DNA from: Candidatus Thiodiazotropha endoloripes
GTDB lineage: Bacteria; Pseudomonadota; Gammaproteobacteria; Chromatiales; Chromatiaceae
Assembly (NCBI RefSeq): GCF_001708965.1
Contig: NZ_LVJW01000003.1
Coordinates: forward strand, 1,736,001-1,800,000
DNA length: 64,000 bases
Direction: 5' to 3'
In this document: positions 55,032 to 64,000 of the stretch, in pieces
Numbering within the stretch: position 1 is the stretch's first letter
Layout of the letters: every line of letters begins with the position of its first letter
Position numbers and translations under genes: made by a program
The notes under the pieces: generated by a model
The model's input: only the letters and a program-made list of their open reading frames with translations
Databases searched by the model: none
What the model was told of the DNA's origin: nothing

Positions 55032-56270
55032 TCATTCACAACGAATGCCCTTTTCCTCAATGAGATGCTTGTAGCGGGCATCTGTTAGAGAACGTAAGAA
55101 GCATACCAACGCTTCCACCTCCTCATCGGTCAATGCCGGGGCAGCGAGTTCGCTGTGATTGATCGTCTCTGGAACTTCAGCCTCCGTCCAAGCGGCCCCC
55201 GTCTCAGGATTCAAGCTGCGATCTTCATTATTGAACTGATCGTAGAACAAAATCACGGTCTTAAGATCACGAAACACACCATTGTGCATATAGGGTTCGG
55301 TAACCGCTACGTTTCGTAATGTGGGCACTTTAAATTTACCCTGGTGGGAGGTATCAGCGGTGGCAGGATTATCTAGCAAGCCATTATCGATAAATCCTTC
55401 AGCTGTATTGTTAACCGCCCGCACAGCGGTGTTTTCCGGTACACCAATATTGTGGTATTCGTAACTGGAGAAGGTCTCCTGAGGATGACTGTTGGGCTGC
55501 AGCTGATGGCAGGTTGCGCAGTTGGTGAATTCCTGAGAAAAGAACAGTGCCTTACCCAAGCCAGCTTTGGTGAGAATATACTCATCATACTCACCTTTTA
55601 TATGGCGATCGTAGTCAGAGTCAAAGCTAGCAAAACCCTCGGTTTTCTCAAACTTAGCGATACTCTCGGTCATGGCCTCGTAGGCAGCATCCACATCATC
55701 GAAAACAGTCTCACTGTAGAGTGACTCGAAGGCTTCAACATAGTCTTCGTTCTCCTGTATTCGAGCCACGACACTCGCCTTGTCAGGCATGTTCATCTCG
55801 ATGGGATTCAATGGCGGTCCGCCAGCCTGACCTTTGAGATCGGCTTCTCTGCCATCCAAAAACTGGCCACCCATAAATCCCTGATACTGACCTGCATCAC
55901 TGTTGAGACGATCACGAGTTCCTTCAAAGAAATCGGGACTGAAGGCAGCGTAGGCAGCTGAAGGTGTGTTGCGGTCGCCTAATGATATTCCGTCATCACC
56001 CATAGAAACCGCACCGATCTCACCAAAAGCATCCAGGCGATCATCGATAAAGGCCCGATCCGGATTGTGGCAGGTTGAACAGGCCTGGGTACGATTTCCA
56101 GAAAGATTCACATCGGAAAAAAGCGCTTCTCCCAATGCCTCTTTGCTTGTAAAAGTTGCCTCACTTTCATCAGAGCCATCACTGCTACTGCCACCGCCTC
56201 CACATGCCGAAAATAAAAGGCCACAGGTCATCACAACCGTAAATTTCGTAAAATCTCTTGAAATATTCAT
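55032..56270 (-). CDS. MauG/cytochrome-c-peroxidase-type dihaem lipoprotein
   Basis: A 412-residue secreted protein. A lipobox (LFSAC, Cys at about 22) is followed by a Gly/Ser-rich linker and two haem c motifs, CSTCH and CATCH. VPTLRNVAVTEPYMHNG is a conserved CCP/MauG segment whose Met/His is near the second haem. It is a periplasmic lipoprotein. It is divergent from the first imelysin across a region with a Fur-like site, so it may belong to the iron regulon. Confidence 0.87.
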   Translation of the reverse strand: MNISRDFTKFTVVMTCGLLFSACGGGGSSSDGSDESEATFTSKEALGEALFSDVNLSGNRTQACSTCHNPDRAFIDDRLDAFGEIGAVSMGDDGISLGDRNTPSAAYAAFSPDFFEGTRDRLNSDAGQYQGFMGGQFLDGREADLKGQAGGPPLNPIEMNMPDKASVVARIQENEDYVEAFESLYSETVFDDVDAAYEAMTESIAKFEKTEGFASFDSDYDRHIKGEYDEYILTKAGLGKALFFSQEFTNCATCHQLQPNSHPQETFSSYEYHNIGVPENTAVRAVNNTAEGFIDNGLLDNPATADTSHQGKFKVPTLRNVAVTEPYMHNGVFRDLKTVILFYDQFNNEDRSLNPETGAAWTEAEVPETINHSELAAPALTDEEVEALVCFLRSLTDARYKHLIEEKGIRCE

Positions 56271-56364
56271 AGTTTAAAGTCATCAGCCATTTCGGCCAGG
56301 TTGCTATATACACATCAAATACCAGGAAATTCAGAGTATAAATTAAAATTAATAATAATACTAT

Positions 56365-56379
56365 TGATAATTATTCTTA
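56365..56379. promoter_or_regulatory. Possible Fur box
   Basis: TGATAAT-T-ATTCTTA matches the 7-1-7 Fur consensus TGATAAT-N-ATTATCA in 12 of 14 positions. It lies between the dihaem peroxidase and imelysin genes, a place that suits iron control of both. AT-rich surroundings raise the chance of a random match. Confidence 0.55.
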
Positions 56380-56481
56380 TTTGCATTACTATCTTTTCCA
56401 GACTTTCCTGGCCTGTTGGAAACCTCTCTCGATTGTGTGACTTCGGGCTGTATTAAATTGAGTTTGAATAGGAGTATCTGA

Positions 56482-57966
56482 ATGAGATTGCAACCCATTG
56501 CCGCGGCCCTACTGAGTGCTAGCCTGTTCACTGCCTGTGGAGGTGGTGGTGGCAGTAGTGACGACGATAATAGTTCGTCTACATCATTGATTAATATAGA
56601 AAATGTATTAAAAGTACTGGAGACCAACGCAGATATCGCTCTAGCTGTTTACAGTGATGCCATTACGACAGCTGAAGCATTGAAAATCGCCCTCACCGCC
56701 TTACGTGCCGATCCCACGGAGACAACCCTGCAATCAGCTAAGGATGCCTGGCTGGCAGCCCGTGAGCCCTACGGTCAGACCGAAGTTTACCGTTTCCGCC
56801 TCAGCCCCATCGACTCGACAAACTACAGCGATGAAGACGGCCCTGAAGGTGACATCAATGCCTGGCCTCTTGGAGAGGCACTGATCGACTATGTCAATGT
56901 GGATACTGGTAATAGTGCCGATGATTTTGGCGATGACCAAGTGGGTGTGACTGCAAATGCTGCAGGCATCAATGGTAATGGTGCGCTTACTGAAGCCGAT
57001 GCCGAAGCCGACAGCAGCAACAACATCATTGGTGATACCAGTATTACCATCAACGCAGATCTGTTGGCCAATACGGCTACTGCCGATGACGAACATGATG
57101 TTATTGCCGGTTACCATGCCATTGAATTCCTGCTATGGGGTCAGGATCTCAATAACAACGCCACGATTACAGTCCCGGAGGATAGAACTCAGGCAGTTAA
57201 AACCCATGACGCTTCCAATCTGGCAACAGGGGGGCAACGCCCCATATCCGACTTTGTCAGCACGGCGTCTAATGATGCTGCAGATCGCCGACACCAGTAC
57301 CTGGAAGTTGCAGTAGATAAGTTGATTGCTGACCTGCAACAGGTTAGAGATGGTTGGATCGAAGGTGCCAGTTACCGTACTGCCTTCACCTCGGTGGCCA
57401 ATGAAGCCGAAGCGAAACAGAAGCTGGCTGAGATTCTTACTGGGATGGGGACCTTATCTGAAGGCGAGTTGGCAGGTGAGCGAATGCAGATCGCATTTAG
57501 CACCAACTCCCAGGAAGATGAACACTCCTGTTTTTCCGATAATACTCACCGTGATATCTGGCTGAATGCGGAAGGGGTTTCCAACAGTTATTACGGTGTC
57601 TATGCCGGGTATGACAGCGACCTGGATGGTATTGACGATGAAACCACCAATGCAGTGGATGGTTATGGCATTGATGACTACCTCCAGGATGCCGGGCTCA
57701 CGACGCTGAAGAACAATATCGAAACCGCCCTGACAGACACCGAATCCGCTTATGTGGCGATTGATGCTGCCGCTCGGGCAGGTCGTCCGGTAGACGTACT
57801 GATCACTGAGGCAAAAACCAGTGATAATCCCCTGTATCCGGCAATCATCTCCCTGAATAGCCAATCATCTTTGATTCAACAAATTGCTGATGAACTGAAT
57901 CTGGGCAATGTGGTTGATGACGATGCATCGGGGTGTGATACAAGCGATCCATCCGCTGAATGCTGA
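56482..57966 (+). CDS. Imelysin-family lipoprotein
   Basis: A 494-residue lipoprotein (lipobox LFTAC, then a Gly/Ser/Asp spacer). The imelysin signature GYHAIEFLLWGQD is the GxHxxE motif, expected to bind iron. A second conserved region is RRHQYLEVAVDKL. Imelysins such as IrpA are iron-regulated outer or periplasmic proteins. It is the first gene of the plus-strand cluster. Confidence 0.88.
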   Translation: MRLQPIAAALLSASLFTACGGGGGSSDDDNSSSTSLINIENVLKVLETNADIALAVYSDAITTAEALKIALTALRADPTETTLQSAKDAWLAAREPYGQTEVYRFRLSPIDSTNYSDEDGPEGDINAWPLGEALIDYVNVDTGNSADDFGDDQVGVTANAAGINGNGALTEADAEADSSNNIIGDTSITINADLLANTATADDEHDVIAGYHAIEFLLWGQDLNNNATITVPEDRTQAVKTHDASNLATGGQRPISDFVSTASNDAADRRHQYLEVAVDKLIADLQQVRDGWIEGASYRTAFTSVANEAEAKQKLAEILTGMGTLSEGELAGERMQIAFSTNSQEDEHSCFSDNTHRDIWLNAEGVSNSYYGVYAGYDSDLDGIDDETTNAVDGYGIDDYLQDAGLTTLKNNIETALTDTESAYVAIDAAARAGRPVDVLITEAKTSDNPLYPAIISLNSQSSLIQQIADELNLGNVVDDDASGCDTSDPSAEC

Positions 57967-58068
57967 TCAGTAGTTGTAAATAGACAGATCAGCCGCTACA
58001 GCTGATCTGTCTACCGGTAGTAATCGGGCAAAGCCGGCTTTGCCTCTTCATACGATCAATTGTCAATC

Positions 58069-59544
58069 ATGTACATTATCCCAAAAAGTGTGACAAGCGC
58101 TGCGACAGGTTCTTGCTTGCTGCTGATTGTTAGCGGTTGCGGCAATTCAGCGGCGCCCACCCTGTCGTCGTCAGAATCACTACCTGGAGGTGAAGCTTCG
58201 GTTTCAATCCAACCATTCGCCTCATTTCAGTTGCCTGCTGAAAATCTTCCTCAGGCACAACATCCGGATTTTCATGCTGGCAAGGCCCTGGCTCACCAGC
58301 CCTGGGTGCGTGCTCCCACCATAACGACCGCCCGGGATGGATTGGGCCCACTCTACAATGCACGAACCTGCCTTTTTTGCCATATCAACGGTGGTCGCAG
58401 CCAGATGCCGGAGAGCCCGGATCGAGAGCTAATCGGACCTTTCGTACGCATCAGTATACCAGGCAAAGACAAAATCCAAGGCGTGGTGCCTGAACCGGTA
58501 TACGGTGACCAACTACATACCCAGTCGGTTGCTCTGAGTCATCAACTACGTCAGGTAAGCCAGTTGAAAAAGGTGAGCCTGAAAGCCGAGGAGGTTAAAC
58601 CCGAGGCCTATATCTATATCGACTGGCAACATTCGACCTTCACCTACCCGGACCAGACACAGGTTAATCTGCGCTGGCCGAAACCCCGTATCACAAAACT
58701 TGCGTATGGTGAATTGAATGCTGACACCATGTTCAGCTTACGTAATTCCCCACCTATCCATGGTACAGGCCTGCTGGAACTGATCCCCCAAACCGCCATC
58801 GATAAACTTGCCGATCCACAGGACAGCAATGGTGATGGAATCTCAGGTAGAGTCAATCATGTTTGGGACTTTGAACAAGCCAGGACTGTACCGGGACGAT
58901 TTGGATTGAAGGCCAATCGGGCGAATAACCTACGTATTGTTACCGCTGCAGCCTTTACTGGCGATGTAGGCATTACCAACCCTCTTTTCCCACAGCAACC
59001 CTGTACCGAAGCACAGACCCGATGTTTGAAAACCGCTAATGGGAACGGCGAAGAAGGTGTGGAAATCCCAGACAATCTATTGAGTCTGGTAACTGATTTC
59101 CTACGCAATCTTGGTGTTCCCAAGCGCAGTAATTGGAACAGTGAGCCAGTATTGGCAGGGCGGGAGCTCTTTTACCAATCGGGCTGTCAGCAATGTCACC
59201 ACCCGGATTACACCACAGCTGAATCAAGCCAATTGCCCCACCTCTCTAAACAGAAAATTTGGCCTTACACAGATCTGTTACTACATGATATGGGGCCTGA
59301 TCTAGCTGATGGTCGACCAGATTACCAAGCCAGTGGGAGTGAGTGGCGAACGCCTCCACTTTGGGGTGTTGGATTACGTGAAGCAGTTAATGGCAGTAAC
59401 AACCTGCTACATGATGGCCGCGCCCGAACGGTTGAAGAGGCGATTCTCTGGCACGGCGGTGAGGCCAAACAAGTCAGGCGACATTTCGTCAATCTCAAGG
59501 CGGATCAACGTCAGTTGTTAATTGAATTTGTGAAATCCCTTTAA
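58069..59544 (+). CDS. Dihaem oxidoreductase (DUF1111) lipoprotein
   Basis: A 491-residue lipoprotein (lipobox IVSGC). Two haem c motifs, CLFCH and CQQCH, and the segments GLGPLYNARTC, DGISGRVNHVWD and DFLRNLGVPKR are family features. These dihaem proteins accompany imelysins in iron-uptake clusters. The start at 58069 was chosen over a TTG nine bases earlier; the hydrophobic signal follows it. Confidence 0.87.
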   Translation: MYIIPKSVTSAATGSCLLLIVSGCGNSAAPTLSSSESLPGGEASVSIQPFASFQLPAENLPQAQHPDFHAGKALAHQPWVRAPTITTARDGLGPLYNARTCLFCHINGGRSQMPESPDRELIGPFVRISIPGKDKIQGVVPEPVYGDQLHTQSVALSHQLRQVSQLKKVSLKAEEVKPEAYIYIDWQHSTFTYPDQTQVNLRWPKPRITKLAYGELNADTMFSLRNSPPIHGTGLLELIPQTAIDKLADPQDSNGDGISGRVNHVWDFEQARTVPGRFGLKANRANNLRIVTAAAFTGDVGITNPLFPQQPCTEAQTRCLKTANGNGEEGVEIPDNLLSLVTDFLRNLGVPKRSNWNSEPVLAGRELFYQSGCQQCHHPDYTTAESSQLPHLSKQKIWPYTDLLLHDMGPDLADGRPDYQASGSEWRTPPLWGVGLREAVNGSNNLLHDGRARTVEEAILWHGGEAKQVRRHFVNLKADQRQLLIEFVKSL

Positions 59545-59557
59545 GCGGTATTAGAAG

Positions 59558-60694
59558 ATGGTTAATAGAACTGGAATATCTCGTAGAGCACTCATATCAG
59601 GTATGGCAACCCTGACGCTTATGCCCTCCTCTCTTCTTGCTGCAGGCGCCTATCTGAATAAGGGTAGAAGTAATATCTGGCTTTCAGCACAAGGGGATAA
59701 AGCCAAAACTTACGGTATTGGTTTGTTTTTCTCAGATAACGCCAACAGTCTAAAGATACCCTCTGGGTTCCGTGGGCATGGTGTCAGTCTGCATCCATCA
59801 CATAACCGAGTCGTGATGTTTGCCCGTCGTCCAGGAACAGAGGCAATAGAGGTTGACCTGGAGAGCCGTGATCATCGACTGGCATTTGTGTGTAAAAACA
59901 ACCGGCATCTGTTTGGGCATGGCAGTTTTTCACCTGATGGAAAACTCCTGTACACCACCGAAGCAGAGATCGATACGGGTCGAGGCCTGATCGCCATCAG
60001 AGATGCAAACAGCTATGAATTACTGGCTGAGATCTCCAGCCACGGTATTGGGCCTCATGAACTGAAACTGCTCAATGATGGAAAAACACTGGTTGTCGCC
60101 AATGGCGGCATACTCACCCATCCCGATAGTGGTAGAAAAAAACTCAATCTAGACAGCATGTCCTCAAACCTCTGCTATATCGATAGTTACTCCGGTAAAA
60201 GGCTAGCCTTACATCGACTTACTGAGACAAAAGCCAGCATTCGTCATCTTGATGTGGCCGATGATGATACCGTTGCCTTTGGAATGCAGTTTCAGCGAGA
60301 GGCTGCTGCTCACGATTCACTGGTGCCATTAACCGCAACTCATCGACTCGGTGATCCGCTACGCTTGCTCGAAGCACCAGCGGCGATAGTGATGCAATTG
60401 CGCGATTATATTGGCAGTGTCGCGATCAATAACAGAAGTCGAGTCGTTGGATTCACCAGCCCCAAAGGCAGTATTGCACTTTTTTGGAATCTGAATAACG
60501 GGGCCTTTCTCGGATATCACCAACTGCACGATGTGTGCGGTATCGCAGTCACAGAAGATCAGCGTTATTTTGCCCTGACCAGTTCGAATGGTCAGATGAG
60601 ACTGCTTGATGCGCAGACCCTTAAAGAAGATCGAGCACATCGCCAACACCCTGATTTCAGATGGGATAACCATCTGCTTCTCACAACAGGGTAA
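59558..60694 (+). CDS. DUF1513 protein of an imelysin cluster
   Basis: A 378-residue protein with a twin-arginine-like N-terminus (SRRALISG then a hydrophobic segment) and a beta-propeller-like body: GHGVSLHPSHNRVVMFARRPG and HGIGPHELKLLNDGKTLVVANGG are typical DUF1513 segments. It is periplasmic and probably Tat-exported. It follows the DUF1111 gene by 13 bp and is expected to act with the imelysins. Confidence 0.87.
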   Translation: MVNRTGISRRALISGMATLTLMPSSLLAAGAYLNKGRSNIWLSAQGDKAKTYGIGLFFSDNANSLKIPSGFRGHGVSLHPSHNRVVMFARRPGTEAIEVDLESRDHRLAFVCKNNRHLFGHGSFSPDGKLLYTTEAEIDTGRGLIAIRDANSYELLAEISSHGIGPHELKLLNDGKTLVVANGGILTHPDSGRKKLNLDSMSSNLCYIDSYSGKRLALHRLTETKASIRHLDVADDDTVAFGMQFQREAAAHDSLVPLTATHRLGDPLRLLEAPAAIVMQLRDYIGSVAINNRSRVVGFTSPKGSIALFWNLNNGAFLGYHQLHDVCGIAVTEDQRYFALTSSNGQMRLLDAQTLKEDRAHRQHPDFRWDNHLLLTTG

Positions 60695-60711
60695 CTCTCC
60701 AATTCAATACT

Positions 60712-61794
60712 ATGATGTTTATCGCCATGCGAAATACCAGTCTGATTATTCTCTGCCTGTTGATACTCAGCGGCTGTAGTGGCAGTCGCCCCAATGACCC
60801 ACCGGAATTGACAGTCGATAACCTGAATCTAGCCCTGCAATATGCGGTTGATCAGTCGGTCATTCCTGCTGCTACAGCCTTCAATACCCAGGCTATGACC
60901 TTTGACACTGCAACCGTTCGTTTTTGCAGCAAGATCAATACCGCAGAATTGGAAGTTCTGCAGAGCGCCTGGATTAACCTGTATGAAAAGTGGTTTCACT
61001 TGGCGAATTACAATTTTGGCCCCCTCAATGATGATCTGGTATTTGCCAAATACACATTTATCGACAGTCTACGGGTACGTGGCACCAACTACATCAATAC
61101 GGTACGAGATGAGATCGACAACCTGATTACCGGATCAGAAAGTTTGGATGAAACTTTCTTTGAACAGCTGACCTTTAACAAAGTTGGCCTGTTGGCACTG
61201 GAAGTCCTCTCCTTCGAAGCGAGCGGTGGTGCTCAGAGCGCTTTGGTGGACGATATCATCGAAGGCTTTCAGAACAACCCTCGCAAGTGTGAGATTCTCA
61301 CGGGCATAGCTCGTCAGCTGGCCAGCAATGCAGACTATGTAGTGCAGGGCTGGCAATTACAGCATAAGGATACAGAGCTGTCTTACCGTACCCTGTTTCT
61401 TGATGACCAGCTCGATGATGGTAGCAACAATCTCACCCAGCTCCTGGTTTCGGTTCAGGAACACCTGGATTACTTGAATAAACGCAACGTACTTTCCACC
61501 AGTGCGACCCTATCCGGGGTCGCCTGGAACGGCTTCAGTGCCGCAATCGATGAGATCGAAATACTACTGGAGGGGAATACAGAAGTCAGTTTTCTCGGCT
61601 TGATGGAAGCTGGCGGTTTTAGCGATTCAGTAGCAGCTGTCAGGGAGACCATTGCCACAATCCGCACCGCCATCAATACCCGGGATGCCGAGCTACTGGA
61701 AACAAACATCGCCAATCTAGACGGTCACTTCAAGCGGGAGATACCCAACGGCTTGGATGTGGAACTGGGGATCAACTTCAGTGACGGAGACTGA
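60712..61794 (+). CDS. Second imelysin-family lipoprotein
   Basis: A 360-residue protein with a short signal and lipobox LSGC. Imelysin-like helical repeats follow, but the GxHxxE motif is replaced by KVGLLALEVL, with the His missing. Such shorter second imelysins are common in this cluster type. Three in-frame ATGs (60712, 60715, 60727) make the start uncertain. Confidence 0.8.
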   Translation: MMFIAMRNTSLIILCLLILSGCSGSRPNDPPELTVDNLNLALQYAVDQSVIPAATAFNTQAMTFDTATVRFCSKINTAELEVLQSAWINLYEKWFHLANYNFGPLNDDLVFAKYTFIDSLRVRGTNYINTVRDEIDNLITGSESLDETFFEQLTFNKVGLLALEVLSFEASGGAQSALVDDIIEGFQNNPRKCEILTGIARQLASNADYVVQGWQLQHKDTELSYRTLFLDDQLDDGSNNLTQLLVSVQEHLDYLNKRNVLSTSATLSGVAWNGFSAAIDEIEILLEGNTEVSFLGLMEAGGFSDSVAAVRETIATIRTAINTRDAELLETNIANLDGHFKREIPNGLDVELGINFSDGD

Positions 61795-61838
61795 CCGTCA
61801 ATCGCACAACATACATTTATTAGACAGGCTAAATAGAC

Positions 61839-62993
61839 ATGAAACATATCGGAAACACTCTGCTGCTAGCCGCAACCCTGTTCAGCAGTGCGGCGATTGC
61901 CGAGAACGCGAATGACCAAGCTGAAATCGAAGCACTTCGTGAACGTATCGATCAACTGGAGCAAGACCTGGATGCCAAACTGGAAGCCATGGCCGACAGC
62001 GTGGAAAGTCAACAGACGGACGAGAGTATGGCTAACCAGGTCCATCTCGGCGGTTATGGTGAACTGCATTACAATCACCTGGATGTGGATGGAGTCGATG
62101 ATAGAGAGTTGGACTTTCACCGTTTCGTAATCTTCTTTGGGTATGACTTCTCTGACTCAATCCGGTTCGTTTCCGAACTTGAAGTTGAGCACATTATCGC
62201 CAGCTCCTCCAGGCGTGGTGCAGTGGAACTTGAGCAGGCCTTCATCGAGTTTGATGTATATGAGGGCACAATGGCTCAGGTTGGTGCGATACTGATGCCA
62301 ATAGGCATAATTAATGAGACCCATGAGCCGCCGACTTTTTATGGTGTAGAGCGTCCTATTGTGGAGACTACGATTATCCCTACCACCTGGTGGTCTAACG
62401 GTGTCAATCTGATCTACAGAACTAACAATGCCCTACGCTTCGACTTGATGCTTTCCGAAGGCCTGAAAACCGGCGAGAGTGATCCTTTCAATCTCAAGGG
62501 TGGCAAACAGAAAGGCTCATTCGCTGATGCCTTCGATTTTGCTGTGACAGGTCGTGCCACCTATACCGGCATGGCAGGCCTGGAGGTGGCCGCTTATGCA
62601 CAATACCAGCCTGACCTGGATCAAAGTGCAGAGGACTCCTATGCTGAAGAAGCCACGCTGATCGGTGGTCATATCATCTACCAGTTGGGTGAATTCACGG
62701 CCAAAGGTCTGTATGCCCGCTGGGACCTGGGTGGCGATGCCGCAGAAGCGGCGGGTAAAGATGTACAGGATGGCGGTTATCTCGAACTCGCCTGGCGCCC
62801 CATGGAAGCGCTAGGCTTCTTTGTACGCCAGAGCGCCTGGTCTCAGGAGGCCGAGGTGGATGCGGCCCAGACGGACTTTGGACTCAACTACTATCCACAC
62901 AGTGATGTGGTATTGAAGTTTGATTACCAATTACAGAATGATGATGCTGGCAACAGTGATGGCTTCAACCTGGGTCTAGGCTACCAGTTCTAA
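61839..62993 (+). CDS. Outer-membrane porin
   Basis: A 384-residue porin. A signal peptide ends near AIAEN, a coiled-coil of about 35 residues (NDQAEIEALRERIDQLEQDL) follows, and the rest is a beta-barrel with alternating strands and a C-terminal Phe (LGLGYQF), the outer-membrane insertion signal. It may bring a metal chelate or anion to the periplasm for the neighbouring proteins. Confidence 0.85.
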   Translation: MKHIGNTLLLAATLFSSAAIAENANDQAEIEALRERIDQLEQDLDAKLEAMADSVESQQTDESMANQVHLGGYGELHYNHLDVDGVDDRELDFHRFVIFFGYDFSDSIRFVSELEVEHIIASSSRRGAVELEQAFIEFDVYEGTMAQVGAILMPIGIINETHEPPTFYGVERPIVETTIIPTTWWSNGVNLIYRTNNALRFDLMLSEGLKTGESDPFNLKGGKQKGSFADAFDFAVTGRATYTGMAGLEVAAYAQYQPDLDQSAEDSYAEEATLIGGHIIYQLGEFTAKGLYARWDLGGDAAEAAGKDVQDGGYLELAWRPMEALGFFVRQSAWSQEAEVDAAQTDFGLNYYPHSDVVLKFDYQLQNDDAGNSDGFNLGLGYQF

Positions 62994-63052
62994 CAGCAAA
63001 CCCGGTGCGGTAATACCGCACCGGGAGAGCTTCAGAGGATTTCATTGCCATC

Positions 63053-63637
63053 ATGAGTCTATATCGTTTATTGCTCCTTTTAGGCTGCTGTAGTTTTACC
63101 GTGTTACTCACTGCGACGACACAGCTATGGGCCCAAGGCACCTACCTAAGCAAAGAAGATTTCCTCAGTCAAAACCTAGGCGCCAGCTATACTGGCGGTA
63201 AGATTTGGTTGAATAAACCTGTAAAGCAGAAACTAAAAAAGATTTTTGGCCATAAATACCCGGGATTGCGAATTCGTTATTGGACGAATGATGAGAACAA
63301 GGATCAAACAGCCTGGATTCTTAACGAAATCGGCAAAGTTAAACCCATCACCTTCGGTGTGGTGATAAACAAACAGCAGATCGAATCGATCTATGTGCTT
63401 ACATTTCGTGAAAGCCGAGGTTGGGAAATCAAACAGACCTTTTTCACCGACCAGTTTCTAGGTGCTTCGCTGACTGAACGATTGAGACTCAATCGACATA
63501 TCGACAGTATCAGTGGTGCAACCCTCTCGGTTATTGCTATGAAAAAAGTTGCCAGGGCTGCACTCTATCTTAGTCGGCAGGTGAGACTGACCTCCCCTGC
63601 TGTGAGTATTAAACCGAATGGAGACAGTTCAGGCTAA
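63053..63637 (+). CDS. Covalent-FMN-binding periplasmic protein
   Basis: A 194-residue secreted FMN-binding-domain protein. The motif DSISGATLS near residue 153 is the ApbE flavinylation site, with Thr as the FMN carrier. A hydrophobic N-terminus directs export. Its stop overlaps the start of the PepSY gene (TAATG), which suggests an electron pathway from a membrane PepSY reductase to this flavoprotein. Confidence 0.83.
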   Translation: MSLYRLLLLLGCCSFTVLLTATTQLWAQGTYLSKEDFLSQNLGASYTGGKIWLNKPVKQKLKKIFGHKYPGLRIRYWTNDENKDQTAWILNEIGKVKPITFGVVINKQQIESIYVLTFRESRGWEIKQTFFTDQFLGASLTERLRLNRHIDSISGATLSVIAMKKVARAALYLSRQVRLTSPAVSIKPNGDSSG

Positions 63638-64000
63638 TGAGAAGTTTCAAGCGTAGTCTGCGCCTGTTTATGTTGCGCTGGCACCACCGCATCGGGTTCA
63701 TACTGTCACTGTTTGTGATACTGATCGCTATAACCGGTATTGTCATTAATCACGCCAATCGATTCGGCTTGGATACCAGACCCATTACTTCACCCTGGAT
63801 ATTGAGTTGGTATGGGGTCGAATTCGTAGGAGAGATTAAAGGTTATGCCACAGCGGAGAGTTGGATTAGTGCTTTTCAAGGAAAACTCTACTGGGATAGT
63901 GAATCTGTCGGCTTTTGTGCTGAGCCCCTGAAAGGTGCAGAAATGGTTGCGGGGATCTGGTTTGTACTCTGTGACACCTCGTTGACCTTGCTCACTAGCG
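63637..64000 (+). CDS. PepSY-associated membrane protein (partial)
   Basis: The first 121 residues of a protein that runs off the right edge. The basic N-terminus, HHRIGFILSLFVILIAITG and the following long periplasmic loop match PepSY-domain membrane proteins. Members carry two haem- or flavin-linked helices and can act as iron reductases. It overlaps the FMN-binding gene by one base. The rest cannot be judged. Confidence 0.75.
   Translation, partial: MRSFKRSLRLFMLRWHHRIGFILSLFVILIAITGIVINHANRFGLDTRPITSPWILSWYGVEFVGEIKGYATAESWISAFQGKLYWDSESVGFCAEPLKGAEMVAGIWFVLCDTSLTLLTS

Overview
The window comes from a gammaproteobacterium that fixes nitrogen and oxidises sulfur. The evidence is a molybdenum-nitrogenase gene set whose order resembles Azotobacter (nifHDKT, nafY, nifENX; rnf divergent from nifL-nifA-nifB-fdx-nifO) together with aprM-aprB-aprA, the dissimilatory APS reductase set of sulfur oxidisers. 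A free-living or symbiotic purple-sulfur or thiotrophic lineage (for example a Sedimenticola or Ca. Thiodiazotropha relative) would fit, but the species is an inference. No rRNA, tRNA, CRISPR array, transposase or phage gene was seen. Layout: (1) 20-5188, minus strand: nifE-nifN-nifX, an RseC-like gene, the DUF269 NifX partner, a CCE_0567-type small protein, FdxB and a [2Fe-2S] thioredoxin-fold ferredoxin, led by a sigma-54 promoter at 5230-5244 with NifA sites. (2) 5447-8992: four genes with no clear nif role (MBL-fold hydrolase, alpha/beta hydrolase, ceramidase-like membrane protein, FRG-domain protein). (3) 9110-17633, minus: nifH-nifD-nifK-nifT-fdx-nafY-DUF6129-LRV FeS protein-TrpD-like protein-hypothetical, with stem-loops between the structural genes. 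(4) 17822-23281: draT, then small hypotheticals, a SIR2-like protein that lacks the usual catalytic histidine, a DUF1289-like protein, a membrane protein, then draG. (5) 23416-31815, minus: nifL-nifA and nifB-fdx-small ORF-nifO-fprA-two [2Fe-2S] ferredoxins-nifQ. (6) 32137-37624, plus: rnfABCDGEH. (7) 37708-41424: a giant AT-rich TPR-like envelope protein, followed by a gene-poor stretch. (8) 42207-50989: housekeeping or accessory genes (ilvE-like, phzF, MocR, Dyp peroxidase, YCII, acetyltransferase, hypotheticals, SlyD-like). (9) 51231-54485, minus: aprMBA. (10) 55032-64000: an iron-uptake-like cluster (MauG-type dihaem peroxidase, two imelysins, DUF1111 dihaem protein, DUF1513 protein, porin, FMN-binding protein, PepSY protein running off the end). 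How the genes work together: NifA with sigma-54 would switch on nifH, nifE, nifB and rnf through TGT-N10-ACA sites that can be read directly in the sequence. NifL would restrain NifA. Rnf and the many ferredoxins would supply low-potential electrons. NifB, NifEN, NifX, NafY and NifQ would build FeMo-co. DraT and DraG would switch NifH off and on at Arg101. Sulfur oxidation by AprMBA would supply electrons to the cell. The most unusual parts are the SIR2-like/DUF1289 pair between draT and draG with its own candidate sigma-54 promoter, the repeated 33-bp spacing of paired NifA sites at nifB and rnfA, and a NifA site lying over the draT start codon. nifU, nifS, nifV, nifW and nifM are not in the window.
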